A DNA stretch of 52,462 nucleotides from Clostridiales bacterium (GTDB lineage Bacteria > Bacillota > Clostridia > Christensenellales > Borkfalkiaceae). The notes under the pieces were generated by a model. It had not been told where the DNA came from, did not search any database, and was given only the letters and a program-made list of their open reading frames with translations. Within the stretch, counting starts at the first letter, position 1; every line of letters starts with the position of its first letter. Positions 9,356 to 18,557 of this stretch are shown here, piece by piece. The position numbers and the translations under genes are program-made. The stretch is from assembly GCA_015055865.1 (NCBI GenBank), contig SVHK01000007.1, positions 1-52,462 of the forward strand, in the 5' to 3' direction.

Positions 9356-10151
9356 GATTTATAAAATAGCCGACGAGATAGCTCCGAAAAAGTTGAGCGA
9401 CGAATATTGCGAAAAGTACGGCGCGTACGATAATAGCGGTATTATCGTGAATACGGGCGAAGAAATTGAGAGAATACTCTTTTCTTTGGATTTAACGGAT
9501 AAGGTCGTTGAAAGAGCGATTTTAACGGGTGCGAAATTAATCGTTACGCATCATCCTGCTATTTACGGTAAAATCTCCTGCCTTTCCGTTTTCGATAATT
9601 TGGGCTCAAAACTGACGAAGTGTATTCAAAACGGTATCTCCGTTCTTTCGATGCACTTAAATCTCGATTGCGCAAAAGGTGGAATAGACGAGTGTTTAGC
9701 AGACGGCGTAAAAATAGCGTCGGGTATTGGGAATACGCTTGATTTAGGGGCTAGTGCGATAATGCACGAGTTGAGCGTTGGCGGTTACGGTCGGGTTTAC
9801 GGCGTAAAAACGACGAGCGCGGAAGCGCTTAAAAACGAATTGAATAAAGTTTTTAAAACGCAAAGGACGCTCGTTTATAAAGAAGATAAAAAGATTGAGA
9901 GAATCGCGAGTTTTTGCGGTTCGGGTTGCGACGAAAAAGGGATTGCGTTTGCGCTTAAAAACGGCGCGGACGCGGTGGTTTCGTCCGATTTCAAGCATCA
10001 CGTTATCGCGTTGGCGCTTGAGAACGACTTAGCGGTAATTTCGTTGACGCATTACGCGTCCGAACGTTACGGATTTGAAAAATATTATGAAAAAATTAGT
10101 CGGCAGGTGGAAATTCCTTGTGAATTTTTCAAGGACGAAACCCTGCTTTGA
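9342..10151 (+). CDS. Nif3-like dinuclear metal center protein
   Basis: LIVTHHPAIYG, SMHLNLDCAKGG, follows trmK. Confidence 0.9.
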   Translation: MKLCEIYKIADEIAPKKLSDEYCEKYGAYDNSGIIVNTGEEIERILFSLDLTDKVVERAILTGAKLIVTHHPAIYGKISCLSVFDNLGSKLTKCIQNGISVLSMHLNLDCAKGGIDECLADGVKIASGIGNTLDLGASAIMHELSVGGYGRVYGVKTTSAEALKNELNKVFKTQRTLVYKEDKKIERIASFCGSGCDEKGIAFALKNGADAVVSSDFKHHVIALALENDLAVISLTHYASERYGFEKYYEKISRQVEIPCEFFKDETLL

Positions 10152-10166
10152 CGTAAGGAGATAGTT

Positions 10167-10865
10167 ATGAACTTACAAGCAATGTTAAATTATCAGGAAA
10201 CGGACAGAGAACTTTACGCGATTGAACGCGAACTTGCCGGTTCGGAAGAACGCAAGGAGTACGTAAAGTGGAAGAAGTTTTTAGAAAGCGCGCCCGAAAA
10301 GCTTGATTCGCTTGAAACGAAGGCGACTTCTTTAAAAGCCGAAGCGGACGGATTGGTCGAACAATACGAAAAGGCTGAAGAGTTTTTGAAAGAGTTCGGT
10401 TCGCTCGATGAATTGCTCGAAAGTGGCGCGGACGTTAGTTTCTATAAGAAAAAAGCGCAATCGGTTTTGGATAAACTTAAAAAGCTTAAAGCGGAATTGA
10501 GCGCTTTGACGGCGAATATTAACGCGACGAACGAAGAATATCAAAAACTTAAAAAACAAGTTATCGCAGCGCAAAAAAATTACCGCGACGCGTCTGAAAA
10601 ATACGCTTCGATAAAAGCGACGAAAGAGGAAGCGAGAAAAACAATCGAAGCAAAGCTTTCCGTTATTGCAAAAGACATTGACGCGGAAATGATGGAAAAA
10701 TATAAAAATAAACGCAAGGAGAGAATTTTCCCCGTTATCGGAAAACTCTTCGATAAACGTTGTCCATTCTGTAGTATGGAACCGCCGATTGCGGCACGAA
10801 ATAAGTTGACTGGCGGTGGTACGATAGAATGTGATAGTTGTCATCGTATTATCTATCAAGATTAA
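10167..10865 (+). CDS. Coiled-coil C4-type zinc ribbon protein
   Basis: Long coiled coil then CPFCSMEPP..IECDSCHRIIYQD. Confidence 0.85.
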   Translation: MNLQAMLNYQETDRELYAIERELAGSEERKEYVKWKKFLESAPEKLDSLETKATSLKAEADGLVEQYEKAEEFLKEFGSLDELLESGADVSFYKKKAQSVLDKLKKLKAELSALTANINATNEEYQKLKKQVIAAQKNYRDASEKYASIKATKEEARKTIEAKLSVIAKDIDAEMMEKYKNKRKERIFPVIGKLFDKRCPFCSMEPPIAARNKLTGGGTIECDSCHRIIYQD

Positions 10866-10900
10866 CGAACAATTTCGAGTTTTTAAGCATACGATAAGGT

Positions 10901-11971
10901 ATGCAAAAAACTATCGCAAAAATTAATTTAAAAGCCATTAAAAACAATGCGGAAGCGTTTAAATCGCTGACGGGGAAGAAATTGTGCGCGGTCGTGAAAG
11001 CGAACGCTTACGGACACGGCGCTATTGCTACGGCAAACGTGCTTGAAAGCGTTGCGGACTTTTTCGCCGTCGCGCTCATCGAAGAAGGACTTGAAATTCG
11101 TCAAGCCGTTTGCGATAAAGAGATTTTAGTCTTGACTCCGCCAACGCATACGAGCGAAGTCGTTTATCTTTTCGACGAACGGTTTATTGCGAGCGTCGGA
11201 GATTTGAAAACGGCAAAGTTAATAGAACGCGTGGCTTTTTTAAGAAAAAAGAAAATAAAAGTACATTTAAAAATAAATACGGGAATGAACCGTTACGGGG
11301 CGAGCTTGTTTGAGATAGGAAAGATATGTAAATTTCTTTCTCAAAGCGAATACGTTTTGGTAACGGGCGCGTATTCGCATTTATACTGCTCGGACGAAAA
11401 AACCGCGCGAGCACAACGAGAGATTTTTCTGCGCGCAAAAAAAATTTGCGAACGATATTATCAAAATTTAACTTTTCATTTATCCGCCACTTACGGTTGT
11501 TTGCTTGGAAGCGATTTCCATTTCGACGCCGTAAGAGTCGGGTTAGGGTTATACGGGTATTTACCGTGCGGATTGACGGGCGAAGTCAGTGCCAGAGCGA
11601 ATGAATTGCACTTGCAAAAAGCGATGAAAGTTTACGCGAAAATAATCAGTTCAAAGCGGTATGCGTTCGGCGGATTAGGGTACGGGAAAGATTTTACCGG
11701 CGAAGTGGAAAAGGGGAAAGAAATACACCTTTTACGCGTAGGTTACGCCGACGGGTTTTTAAGGCGAAAATATAACGGAACGCTCGGCGCGAAAGAGAAT
11801 ACTTCTCCGCTTTGTATGGACGCGTGTTTGCGGTTTGGTAGAAAGCAACGGGGCAGGTACGTTTGCATTTTAGCGGATGCGGAAAAAACAGCTAAGGAAA
11901 CGGGTACGATAGCCTACGAAGTTTTGTGCAAAGCGACTGCTCGGGCTAATTTTGAGTTTTTATACGAATAG
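10901..11971 (+). CDS. alr: Alanine racemase
   Basis: VVKANAYGHGA PLP lysine motif; KINTGMNRYG; RVGLGLYGY. Confidence 0.93.
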   Translation: MQKTIAKINLKAIKNNAEAFKSLTGKKLCAVVKANAYGHGAIATANVLESVADFFAVALIEEGLEIRQAVCDKEILVLTPPTHTSEVVYLFDERFIASVGDLKTAKLIERVAFLRKKKIKVHLKINTGMNRYGASLFEIGKICKFLSQSEYVLVTGAYSHLYCSDEKTARAQREIFLRAKKICERYYQNLTFHLSATYGCLLGSDFHFDAVRVGLGLYGYLPCGLTGEVSARANELHLQKAMKVYAKIISSKRYAFGGLGYGKDFTGEVEKGKEIHLLRVGYADGFLRRKYNGTLGAKENTSPLCMDACLRFGRKQRGRYVCILADAEKTAKETGTIAYEVLCKATARANFEFLYE

Positions 11972-12018
11972 AAAAAAGGTTTTACGAAAAAGATTAATGT
12001 AAAACTACGGGAGTTATA

Positions 12019-12759
12019 ATGAATAAAGTAAAGGAAGTTCTTAAAAGAATTGGGGAATACGTTTGGGAGTGTTTTAAGGGCTCGTTTATGTCGGGATTTA
12101 CATACGTGCTTGCGAGCATGATTTTGTTGATGCTGACTATAAAAGACGGCGCGAAATATTCCGAACAAATGACTTGGTGCGTCGTTGTTATCGTGTTGGC
12201 GCTCGCGTATAACGGGTTGCTTACTTGGAATTACGGCTCAACGAATTTTGAAATGCTCGTATCGGGGAATATGAAACGTATGTCTATGGAGAAGTTTGGC
12301 ACGGAATACAAAATTTCTTCGCATAAATACGTAAAAGAATATCGAATTTGGAAAGGTTTTGCAATGGGCGCGTTTTGCGTCGTTATTCCCTTGATCGTGG
12401 CGCTCTTTTTCGGCGCGAACGCAGAAGAAATTAACCGTGTTGCGCTTGGCGAAGGTACGATGGACAAAGGTAAAGGTATTGCCGTATTAATCGGATTATT
12501 CTTTAGCGGTTGGACGATTTTGCCGTTCTATTGTATGAATATGGCAGGGTTGACGGTTAGTTATTATTTTTCGCTTTTGATTGCGGTGTTACCCGTTTTC
12601 GTTTCCGGCGGAACGTATATTTGGGGCGCGTACGCAAAGCGCGCTAAAAATATCCGCGCGCAAGAATTAGCGGATAGAGCGATGCAAGCAGAGGCGAATA
12701 AGCCGAAGAAAATAAATTACGGCGGTTTGCCTGGCACGAAACCTAAAAAGAGAAAATAA
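12019..12759 (+). CDS. Hypothetical integral membrane protein
   Basis: Several hydrophobic helices, RBS GGGAG; no recognised family. Confidence 0.7.
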   Translation: MNKVKEVLKRIGEYVWECFKGSFMSGFTYVLASMILLMLTIKDGAKYSEQMTWCVVVIVLALAYNGLLTWNYGSTNFEMLVSGNMKRMSMEKFGTEYKISSHKYVKEYRIWKGFAMGAFCVVIPLIVALFFGANAEEINRVALGEGTMDKGKGIAVLIGLFFSGWTILPFYCMNMAGLTVSYYFSLLIAVLPVFVSGGTYIWGAYAKRAKNIRAQELADRAMQAEANKPKKINYGGLPGTKPKKRK

Positions 12760-12771
12760 CGGAGAAAGACG

Positions 12772-13314
12772 GTGCGTATTATCGGTGGAAAATTTAGAAG
12801 TCGCGTTCTTGCAGAGTTTAAAGGGGACGCCGTCCGTCCGACTTCGGATAGGGCGAAAGAATCTCTTTTTAATATTCTTGCTTTAAAAATCCGCGGAGCA
12901 AGGGCGTTGGATTTGTTTTGCGGTAGCGGTTCGCTTGGCTTGGAATGTTTATCGCGCGACGCGCAAGAAGTTGTCTTTAACGATTTGTCTAAGGACAGTT
13001 TGGCGATACTTAAAAAGAATTTATCCGCTTTAAAGATACCCGTAGGACAAGCGAAGATTTTTAATTACGATTATTCCGTTTGTTTGGACGCGGTGAAAGG
13101 GGAGTTTGATTTGATTTTTCTCGACCCCCCGTATCATTTGGACGTAGGAGTTTTGGCGCTTGAAAAAATTGTAAAGAAAGGTCTTTTATCCAATGACGGC
13201 GTTGCGATTTACGAACGGGACAGGGCGTTTGAAGGAAAGATTGACGGCTTGGAAAAATACGATGAAAGAAAGTACGGGAAAGCCTATTTGACCTTTTTTA
13301 GAAAGGAGAATTAA
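12772..13314 (+). CDS. rsmD: 16S rRNA (guanine(966)-N2)-methyltransferase
   Basis: MRIIGGKFRSR, DLFCGSGSLGLE, FLDPPY motif; GTG start. Confidence 0.95.
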   Translation: MRIIGGKFRSRVLAEFKGDAVRPTSDRAKESLFNILALKIRGARALDLFCGSGSLGLECLSRDAQEVVFNDLSKDSLAILKKNLSALKIPVGQAKIFNYDYSVCLDAVKGEFDLIFLDPPYHLDVGVLALEKIVKKGLLSNDGVAIYERDRAFEGKIDGLEKYDERKYGKAYLTFFRKEN

Positions 13315-13316
13315 AA

Positions 13317-13799
13317 ATGAACGAACGAAAAAAATGCGTGTTTTCGGGTACGTTTGACCCGCCTACGCTTGGTCATAAAGCGGTTATAGAAAGCGCGCTT
13401 AACATTTTCGACGAAGTGGTCGTTGCCATAATGCTCAATCCGCAAAAAACGCCGTATTTCACGAACGAAGAACGTTTGGAAATGTTGAAACTGACTTGTC
13501 CAAGCGATAGGGTTAGGGTGGAGCTTTTTGGCGGTACGGTAGCAGAGTTGTTGGAAAAGGAAAAGACGAACGTTTACGTACGCGGTATTCGTAATACGAT
13601 TGATTTTGAGTACGAAAACGCTAACTATTTCGCAACGAAAAAGTTGAAAAGCGACGTCGTACCCGTGTATTTGCCTTGTCCGCAGGAACTTTTGCACGTT
13701 TCGTCGTCAATAGTGAAAAATTCGTTGCGCTTTGGAACGCCTATTTCGGAGTACGTAACGAAAGAAGTGGAAGATTTTATTTTACGAAAGAAGAGCTAA
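13317..13799 (+). CDS. coaD: Pantetheine-phosphate adenylyltransferase
   Basis: SGTFDPPTLGH and VRGIRNTIDFEYE, ending with SSSIVK. Confidence 0.97.
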   Translation: MNERKKCVFSGTFDPPTLGHKAVIESALNIFDEVVVAIMLNPQKTPYFTNEERLEMLKLTCPSDRVRVELFGGTVAELLEKEKTNVYVRGIRNTIDFEYENANYFATKKLKSDVVPVYLPCPQELLHVSSSIVKNSLRFGTPISEYVTKEVEDFILRKKS

Positions 13800-13830
13800 A
13801 CGTTTTATGAAAGCGTAAAAGGAGAACGCT

Positions 13831-14850
13831 ATGCTGGAAAAACAGTATCTACTGCCGAGCGCGGAAGAATTGAGAGAGTTGTTACCGATGGAAAAAGAAT
13901 TGGTAACGCTCAAATCGATGCGAGATGAAGAAATAAAATCCGTCCTTTCAGGCAATAGCGAAAAATTGCTCGTTGTCGTCGGACCGTGTTCGGCGCACGA
14001 TTTTTCCGCTACGCTCGAATATGCGGAACGGCTTGGGAATCTCAACGAAAAGGTAAAGGACAAGCTCGTGTTGTTGCCGAGAGTTTATACGAATAAGCCA
14101 AGAACGCTCGGCGTAGGCTATCAAGGTATGTTTTTACAACCTACACCCAACGGGGTGGCGGATATGTCGGAAGGACTTAAAACGGCAAGAAAATTGCATT
14201 TAGCCGTGCTCCGCGAAAGCGGTTTGAGTAGCGCGGACGAGTTGCTTTTTCCTGAAAACGTAGAATATTTTTCGGACGTGGTCGCTTATTATTCGGTGGG
14301 GGCAAGGAGTGTAGAAAATCCTTTGCACAGACAAACTGCGAGCGGTTTGGACGTTCCCGTGGGAATGAAAAATCCGATGAGCGGAAACTTGCTCGCGACG
14401 GTAAACGCCGTGTTTTCCGCGCAAAATTCGCAAATTTTTAAATTGGGGAACTATCAGGTTCGTTCGAGCGGTAATCCTTTCGCGCACGCTATACTTCGTG
14501 GCGGAGTGGACAAAGACGGCGCGGATAATGCTAATTACGACGAAAAAAGCGTGGAAAAAGTAGGGGAATTGTACGAAACGGTTAAGATTAAAAATCCGTC
14601 GGTTATTATCGACGCCAATCATTCGAATAGCGGTAAGAAGTTTAAAGAACAAATTCGCATCGTACAAGAAACTGCGGAAATACGTAAAAGGAATAAATCT
14701 TACGCGCGTTTGGTGAAAGGCGTTATGTTCGAAAGTTTTTTGGAAGAAGGGAATCAAGCAAAGGCGGAAAAGTACGGTTGCTCTATAACCGACCCGTGTT
14801 TGGGTTGGACGGATACCGAACGGTTGATTTTGGAACTTGCTGAAAGTTAA
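13831..14850 (+). CDS. 3-deoxy-7-phosphoheptulonate synthase (class I)
   Basis: VVGPCSAHD, LPRVYTNKPRT, GMKNPMSG, HILRGG-type motif, IIDANHSNSGK. Confidence 0.95.
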   Translation: MLEKQYLLPSAEELRELLPMEKELVTLKSMRDEEIKSVLSGNSEKLLVVVGPCSAHDFSATLEYAERLGNLNEKVKDKLVLLPRVYTNKPRTLGVGYQGMFLQPTPNGVADMSEGLKTARKLHLAVLRESGLSSADELLFPENVEYFSDVVAYYSVGARSVENPLHRQTASGLDVPVGMKNPMSGNLLATVNAVFSAQNSQIFKLGNYQVRSSGNPFAHAILRGGVDKDGADNANYDEKSVEKVGELYETVKIKNPSVIIDANHSNSGKKFKEQIRIVQETAEIRKRNKSYARLVKGVMFESFLEEGNQAKAEKYGCSITDPCLGWTDTERLILELAES

Positions 14851-14871
14851 AATAAATTAGTGGGAGGGAGT

Positions 14872-15666
14872 ATGCCAAGAAAAAGAAGATTGGGCTTTGC
14901 GTTAGGTAGCGGTGGCGCGCGTGGTGTGGCGCATATCGGTTTTTTACAAGCAATGGACGAAGCTAGGATAAAACCCGATTATATTAGCGGTTGTTCGATG
15001 GGTTCGGTCGTGGGTATGGCGTATTGTGCAGGCGTAACGCCGGCGGAGATGAAAGAAAGAGTGTTTTCTTTAAAAATGCTTGACTTAATCGAAGTTACTA
15101 AACGCCCCGGCGGATTGTTCGATACGCGAAAAATTCGGAATCTTTTAATGAAATACGTAGGCGATCCCGAGTTCAAGGACTTAAAAATTCCGTTCGTTTG
15201 CGTGGCGGTAGATTTACATTCCCAATCGGTGGTGGAGTTTAAAGAAGGAAACGTTATAGACGCGGTTATCGCGTCGTCAAGTATTCCTGGGATATTCAAA
15301 CCGACGGAAAAGGAAGGAATGAGATTGATTGACGGGGGCGTGTTGGAGCGCGTACCCGTGAAAGCGTTGGCGCATATCGATAAAAGGAAAAAGAAAATCG
15401 TTGCCGTGGACGTTTTAGGGCAAAAACAATGCAGACCGAAATGCCCGAACGCAGTCGGTATGTTGTTGGACGTTTTCGATATTATGGATAATCATAGAAC
15501 GAAAAGATGCAAAAACGACCACGAAAATCATATTGATTTGTGGTTAGAACCCGATTTGGGGCAGATGAGTCAATTTTCCCTAAAAGGTGTTAAGACGGCT
15601 TATGAAAAAGGTTACGAAATCGGAAAAGAGAACGCTAAAATAATAAAAGAGCTTATAACTTATTGA
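14872..15666 (+). CDS. Patatin-like phospholipase family protein
   Basis: GSGGARGVAHIG oxyanion motif, GCSMGS (GxSxG), DGG dyad motif. Confidence 0.92.
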   Translation: MPRKRRLGFALGSGGARGVAHIGFLQAMDEARIKPDYISGCSMGSVVGMAYCAGVTPAEMKERVFSLKMLDLIEVTKRPGGLFDTRKIRNLLMKYVGDPEFKDLKIPFVCVAVDLHSQSVVEFKEGNVIDAVIASSSIPGIFKPTEKEGMRLIDGGVLERVPVKALAHIDKRKKKIVAVDVLGQKQCRPKCPNAVGMLLDVFDIMDNHRTKRCKNDHENHIDLWLEPDLGQMSQFSLKGVKTAYEKGYEIGKENAKIIKELITY

Positions 15667-15690
15667 TTTAAGACCGAAAAGGAAACTAAA

Positions 15691-16998
15691 ATGGATTTGT
15701 TTGATTTTAACAACAACGAAGAAAGCGCAAAACCGCTCGCCGAGCGTATGCGCGCGAACAGTTTGGACGAGTTCATCGGGCAACGGCATATCGTTGCGGA
15801 AGGCTCGTTGCTTCGTCGCGCGATTGCTACCGATCGGTTGGGGAGTTGTATTTTTTACGGCCCGCCGGGTTGCGGTAAAACGACGCTTGCGAATATTATC
15901 GCGCTTGGCACGAACGGGGAGTTTATCAAGCTCAACGCTGTCAACGCGGGGGTAGCGGACGTGAAAAAAGCGGTCGATACGGCGCGGAATAATTTAAAAA
16001 TGTTCGGAAAACGTACGTATCTGATGCTCGACGAATGCCATAGGTTTAATAAAACGCAAAGCGATTCGCTCTTGCCTGCGATAGAACAAGGTACGATTAT
16101 TTTTATCGGTTCGACGACGGAAAACCCTTACGCGTCGATGACGCCAGCTATCGTATCCCGTTGTCGGGTTTTTGAGTTTAAACGCTTGACGCAGGAAGAT
16201 TTGAAAGACGCTTTATATAAAGCGATTAAGAGCCGTCATAAGGGTTTGGGCAAGATGAACGTAGTGGCGGACGACGACGCGATTGAACATATCGCGCGTG
16301 TGGCTGGCGGAGATTTAAGAACTGCCTATAACGCGTTGGAGCTCGCCGCGTTGACTACTACGCCCGCTAACGACGGGAAAATCCGTATTACGCTTTCGGA
16401 TGCGGAACAGTCTATCCAAAGAAAAGCGCTTTCTTATAATCAAGATACTTATTACGATTTCTTGTCCGCATTTTGCAAGTCGTTAAGGGGTAGCGACGCG
16501 AACGCCGCGCTCTATTACGCGTCAAGATTAATCGAAGGTGGATGCGACCCTATGTTGATTGCCCGTCGGCTCGTCGTTCATTCGGCGGAGGACGTGGGTA
16601 TGGCAGACCCTAGGGCGTTGCAAATCGCGACTTCGGCGATGTACGCGCTTGAAAAAATCGGTGTACCCGAGGGAATGATTCCTTTGTCGGAAGCGATTAT
16701 TTACGTTTGCGAAGCAGAGAAAAGTAACTCTGTCGTAACGGCTTTACATTCGGCGCAAGAAGACGCGAGAACGGTACGCGACGATGAGATTCCCCCGTAT
16801 TTAAAAGATAATAGTTTTGGCGGAAAAGAAGACAAGGCGCAGTCTTTGAATTATAAATATCCGCATAATTACGGCGGATACGTAGAACAACAATACTTGC
16901 CTGATTCGCTTAAAAATAAGATTTATTATACGCCGAGCGATAACGGGTATGAAAAAGAAGTAAAGGAAATCCGTAAGAGAAAAGGCAAAAAGGATTAA
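15691..16998 (+). CDS. rarA: Replication-associated recombination protein A (MgsA/RarA AAA+ ATPase)
   Basis: LAERMRANSLDEFIGQRH, GPPGCGKTTLA, DECHRFNKTQSDSLLPAIEQG. Confidence 0.96.
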   Translation: MDLFDFNNNEESAKPLAERMRANSLDEFIGQRHIVAEGSLLRRAIATDRLGSCIFYGPPGCGKTTLANIIALGTNGEFIKLNAVNAGVADVKKAVDTARNNLKMFGKRTYLMLDECHRFNKTQSDSLLPAIEQGTIIFIGSTTENPYASMTPAIVSRCRVFEFKRLTQEDLKDALYKAIKSRHKGLGKMNVVADDDAIEHIARVAGGDLRTAYNALELAALTTTPANDGKIRITLSDAEQSIQRKALSYNQDTYYDFLSAFCKSLRGSDANAALYYASRLIEGGCDPMLIARRLVVHSAEDVGMADPRALQIATSAMYALEKIGVPEGMIPLSEAIIYVCEAEKSNSVVTALHSAQEDARTVRDDEIPPYLKDNSFGGKEDKAQSLNYKYPHNYGGYVEQQYLPDSLKNKIYYTPSDNGYEKEVKEIRKRKGKKD

Positions 16999-17021
16999 AA
17001 GTCCGTTAAGGAGAAAAGGGT

Positions 17022-17489
17022 ATGAAGTGTTTGTATTGCGAATGCACTGAAAGTAAGGTTATCGACTCGCGTTCGGCGGACGACGATAGAACGATAAGGA
17101 GACGGCGTGAATGTACGGCTTGCGGACGTAGGTTTACGACATACGAAACGATTGAAGTTTCGCCCGTACTCGTCGTTAAAAATAACGGGACGCGAGAATC
17201 CTTTAACGCGGAAAAGGTGAGAACGGGAATAATAAAGGCTTGTGAAAAACGTCCCGTATCCATCGCGACGATTGACGAGATTGTGCTTGATATTTCCAAG
17301 CAGGTATATAATAGTATGGACGGGGAAATTTCTTCGAAGAAAATAGGTGAAATGGTGATGGAACGCTTGAAAAAAACGGACGAAGTTTCTTACGTTCGCT
17401 ATGCGTCCGTCTATCGTTCGTTTAAAGATATTTCGTCGTTTATGGCGGAATTAAAGAGTATGATGAAAGCGGATAAAGAGAAAAAATAG
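17022..17489 (+). CDS. nrdR: Transcriptional repressor NrdR
   Basis: MKCLYCECTESKVIDSR..RRRRECTACGRRFTTYE zinc ribbon + ATP-cone. Confidence 0.97.
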   Translation: MKCLYCECTESKVIDSRSADDDRTIRRRRECTACGRRFTTYETIEVSPVLVVKNNGTRESFNAEKVRTGIIKACEKRPVSIATIDEIVLDISKQVYNSMDGEISSKKIGEMVMERLKKTDEVSYVRYASVYRSFKDISSFMAELKSMMKADKEKK

Positions 17490-17510
17490 TGCGTTTTCAA
17501 GGGTGAAATT

Positions 17511-18557
17511 ATGAAAAAGACCAAACTCGTAACCGTCGGGAACGTAAAAGTCGGCGGTGGGGAAAGAGTAAAAATTCAATCGATGACGACGACGAAAACG
17601 GCGGATATCGAAAAAACAGTCGAACAAATTCGCGAGCTTGAAAACGCAGGATGCGATATTATACGCGTCGCCGTTGCGGACGAACTTGACGCGGTTGCGC
17701 TTAAGCAAGTTAAAGACAAAATCAGTATTCCGCTTGTGGCGGATATACATTTTTCCGCAAAACTTGCCGTATTATCGATGGAAAACGGCGCGGATAAAAT
17801 TCGGATTAACCCCGGTAATATTGGGGGAGAAAAAGAGATTAAATACGTCGCAGATTGTTTAAAAGAATACGGCTTACCCGTTCGCGTAGGCTCGAACACG
17901 GGTAGCATTGAGAAAGGTTTTTTGCAAAAGTACGGCAGAAGCGCGGAAGCGCTCGTAGAAAGCGCGCTGTATAACGTGGGATTGCTTGAAAAGTACGGTG
18001 TGGAAAATATCGTCGTTTCCGTAAAAGCGTCGAGCGTGCCGATGACGGTAAACGCGTACCGCTTGCTTTCTAATCGCTCGGAATACCCCTTGCACGTTGG
18101 CGTAACGGAGTCAGGTACGCAAGAAGCAGGGATTATTAAAAGTGCGGTCGGTATCGGCGGTTTGCTTTTGGACGGGATAGGCGATACCATTCGCGTATCT
18201 CTTACGGATAATTCCGTTAAAGAAGTGCGCGTTGCAAAGCGTATTTTGCAGGCAGTAGAGCTTGAAAAAGAGTACGTGGAAGTGGTCGCGTGTCCGACCT
18301 GCGGAAGATGTTCTTGGGAGAGTATGGCACTTGCGACGGAAGTGGAGAGCTTCGTACAAAATTATAAAAAACGCGCGAAAGTCGCGGTAATGGGTTGCGT
18401 GGTGAACGGGCCGGGCGAAGCGAAAGACGCGGATTTGGGGATTGCAGGCGGAAACGGAAGTTGCTTAATTTTCAAAAAGGGCGAGCCGTATAAAAAAGTT
18501 GCGATAGAGAACGCGAAAGAGGAATTTTTTGCGGAGTTGAAGGAATTGTTGAAATGA
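17511..18557 (+). CDS. ispG: (E)-4-hydroxy-3-methylbut-2-enyl-diphosphate synthase
   Basis: IQSMTTTKTADIE; INPGNIG; CPTCGRC Fe-S motif; GCVVNGPGEA. Confidence 0.97.
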   Translation: MKKTKLVTVGNVKVGGGERVKIQSMTTTKTADIEKTVEQIRELENAGCDIIRVAVADELDAVALKQVKDKISIPLVADIHFSAKLAVLSMENGADKIRINPGNIGGEKEIKYVADCLKEYGLPVRVGSNTGSIEKGFLQKYGRSAEALVESALYNVGLLEKYGVENIVVSVKASSVPMTVNAYRLLSNRSEYPLHVGVTESGTQEAGIIKSAVGIGGLLLDGIGDTIRVSLTDNSVKEVRVAKRILQAVELEKEYVEVVACPTCGRCSWESMALATEVESFVQNYKKRAKVAVMGCVVNGPGEAKDADLGIAGGNGSCLIFKKGEPYKKVAIENAKEEFFAELKELLK

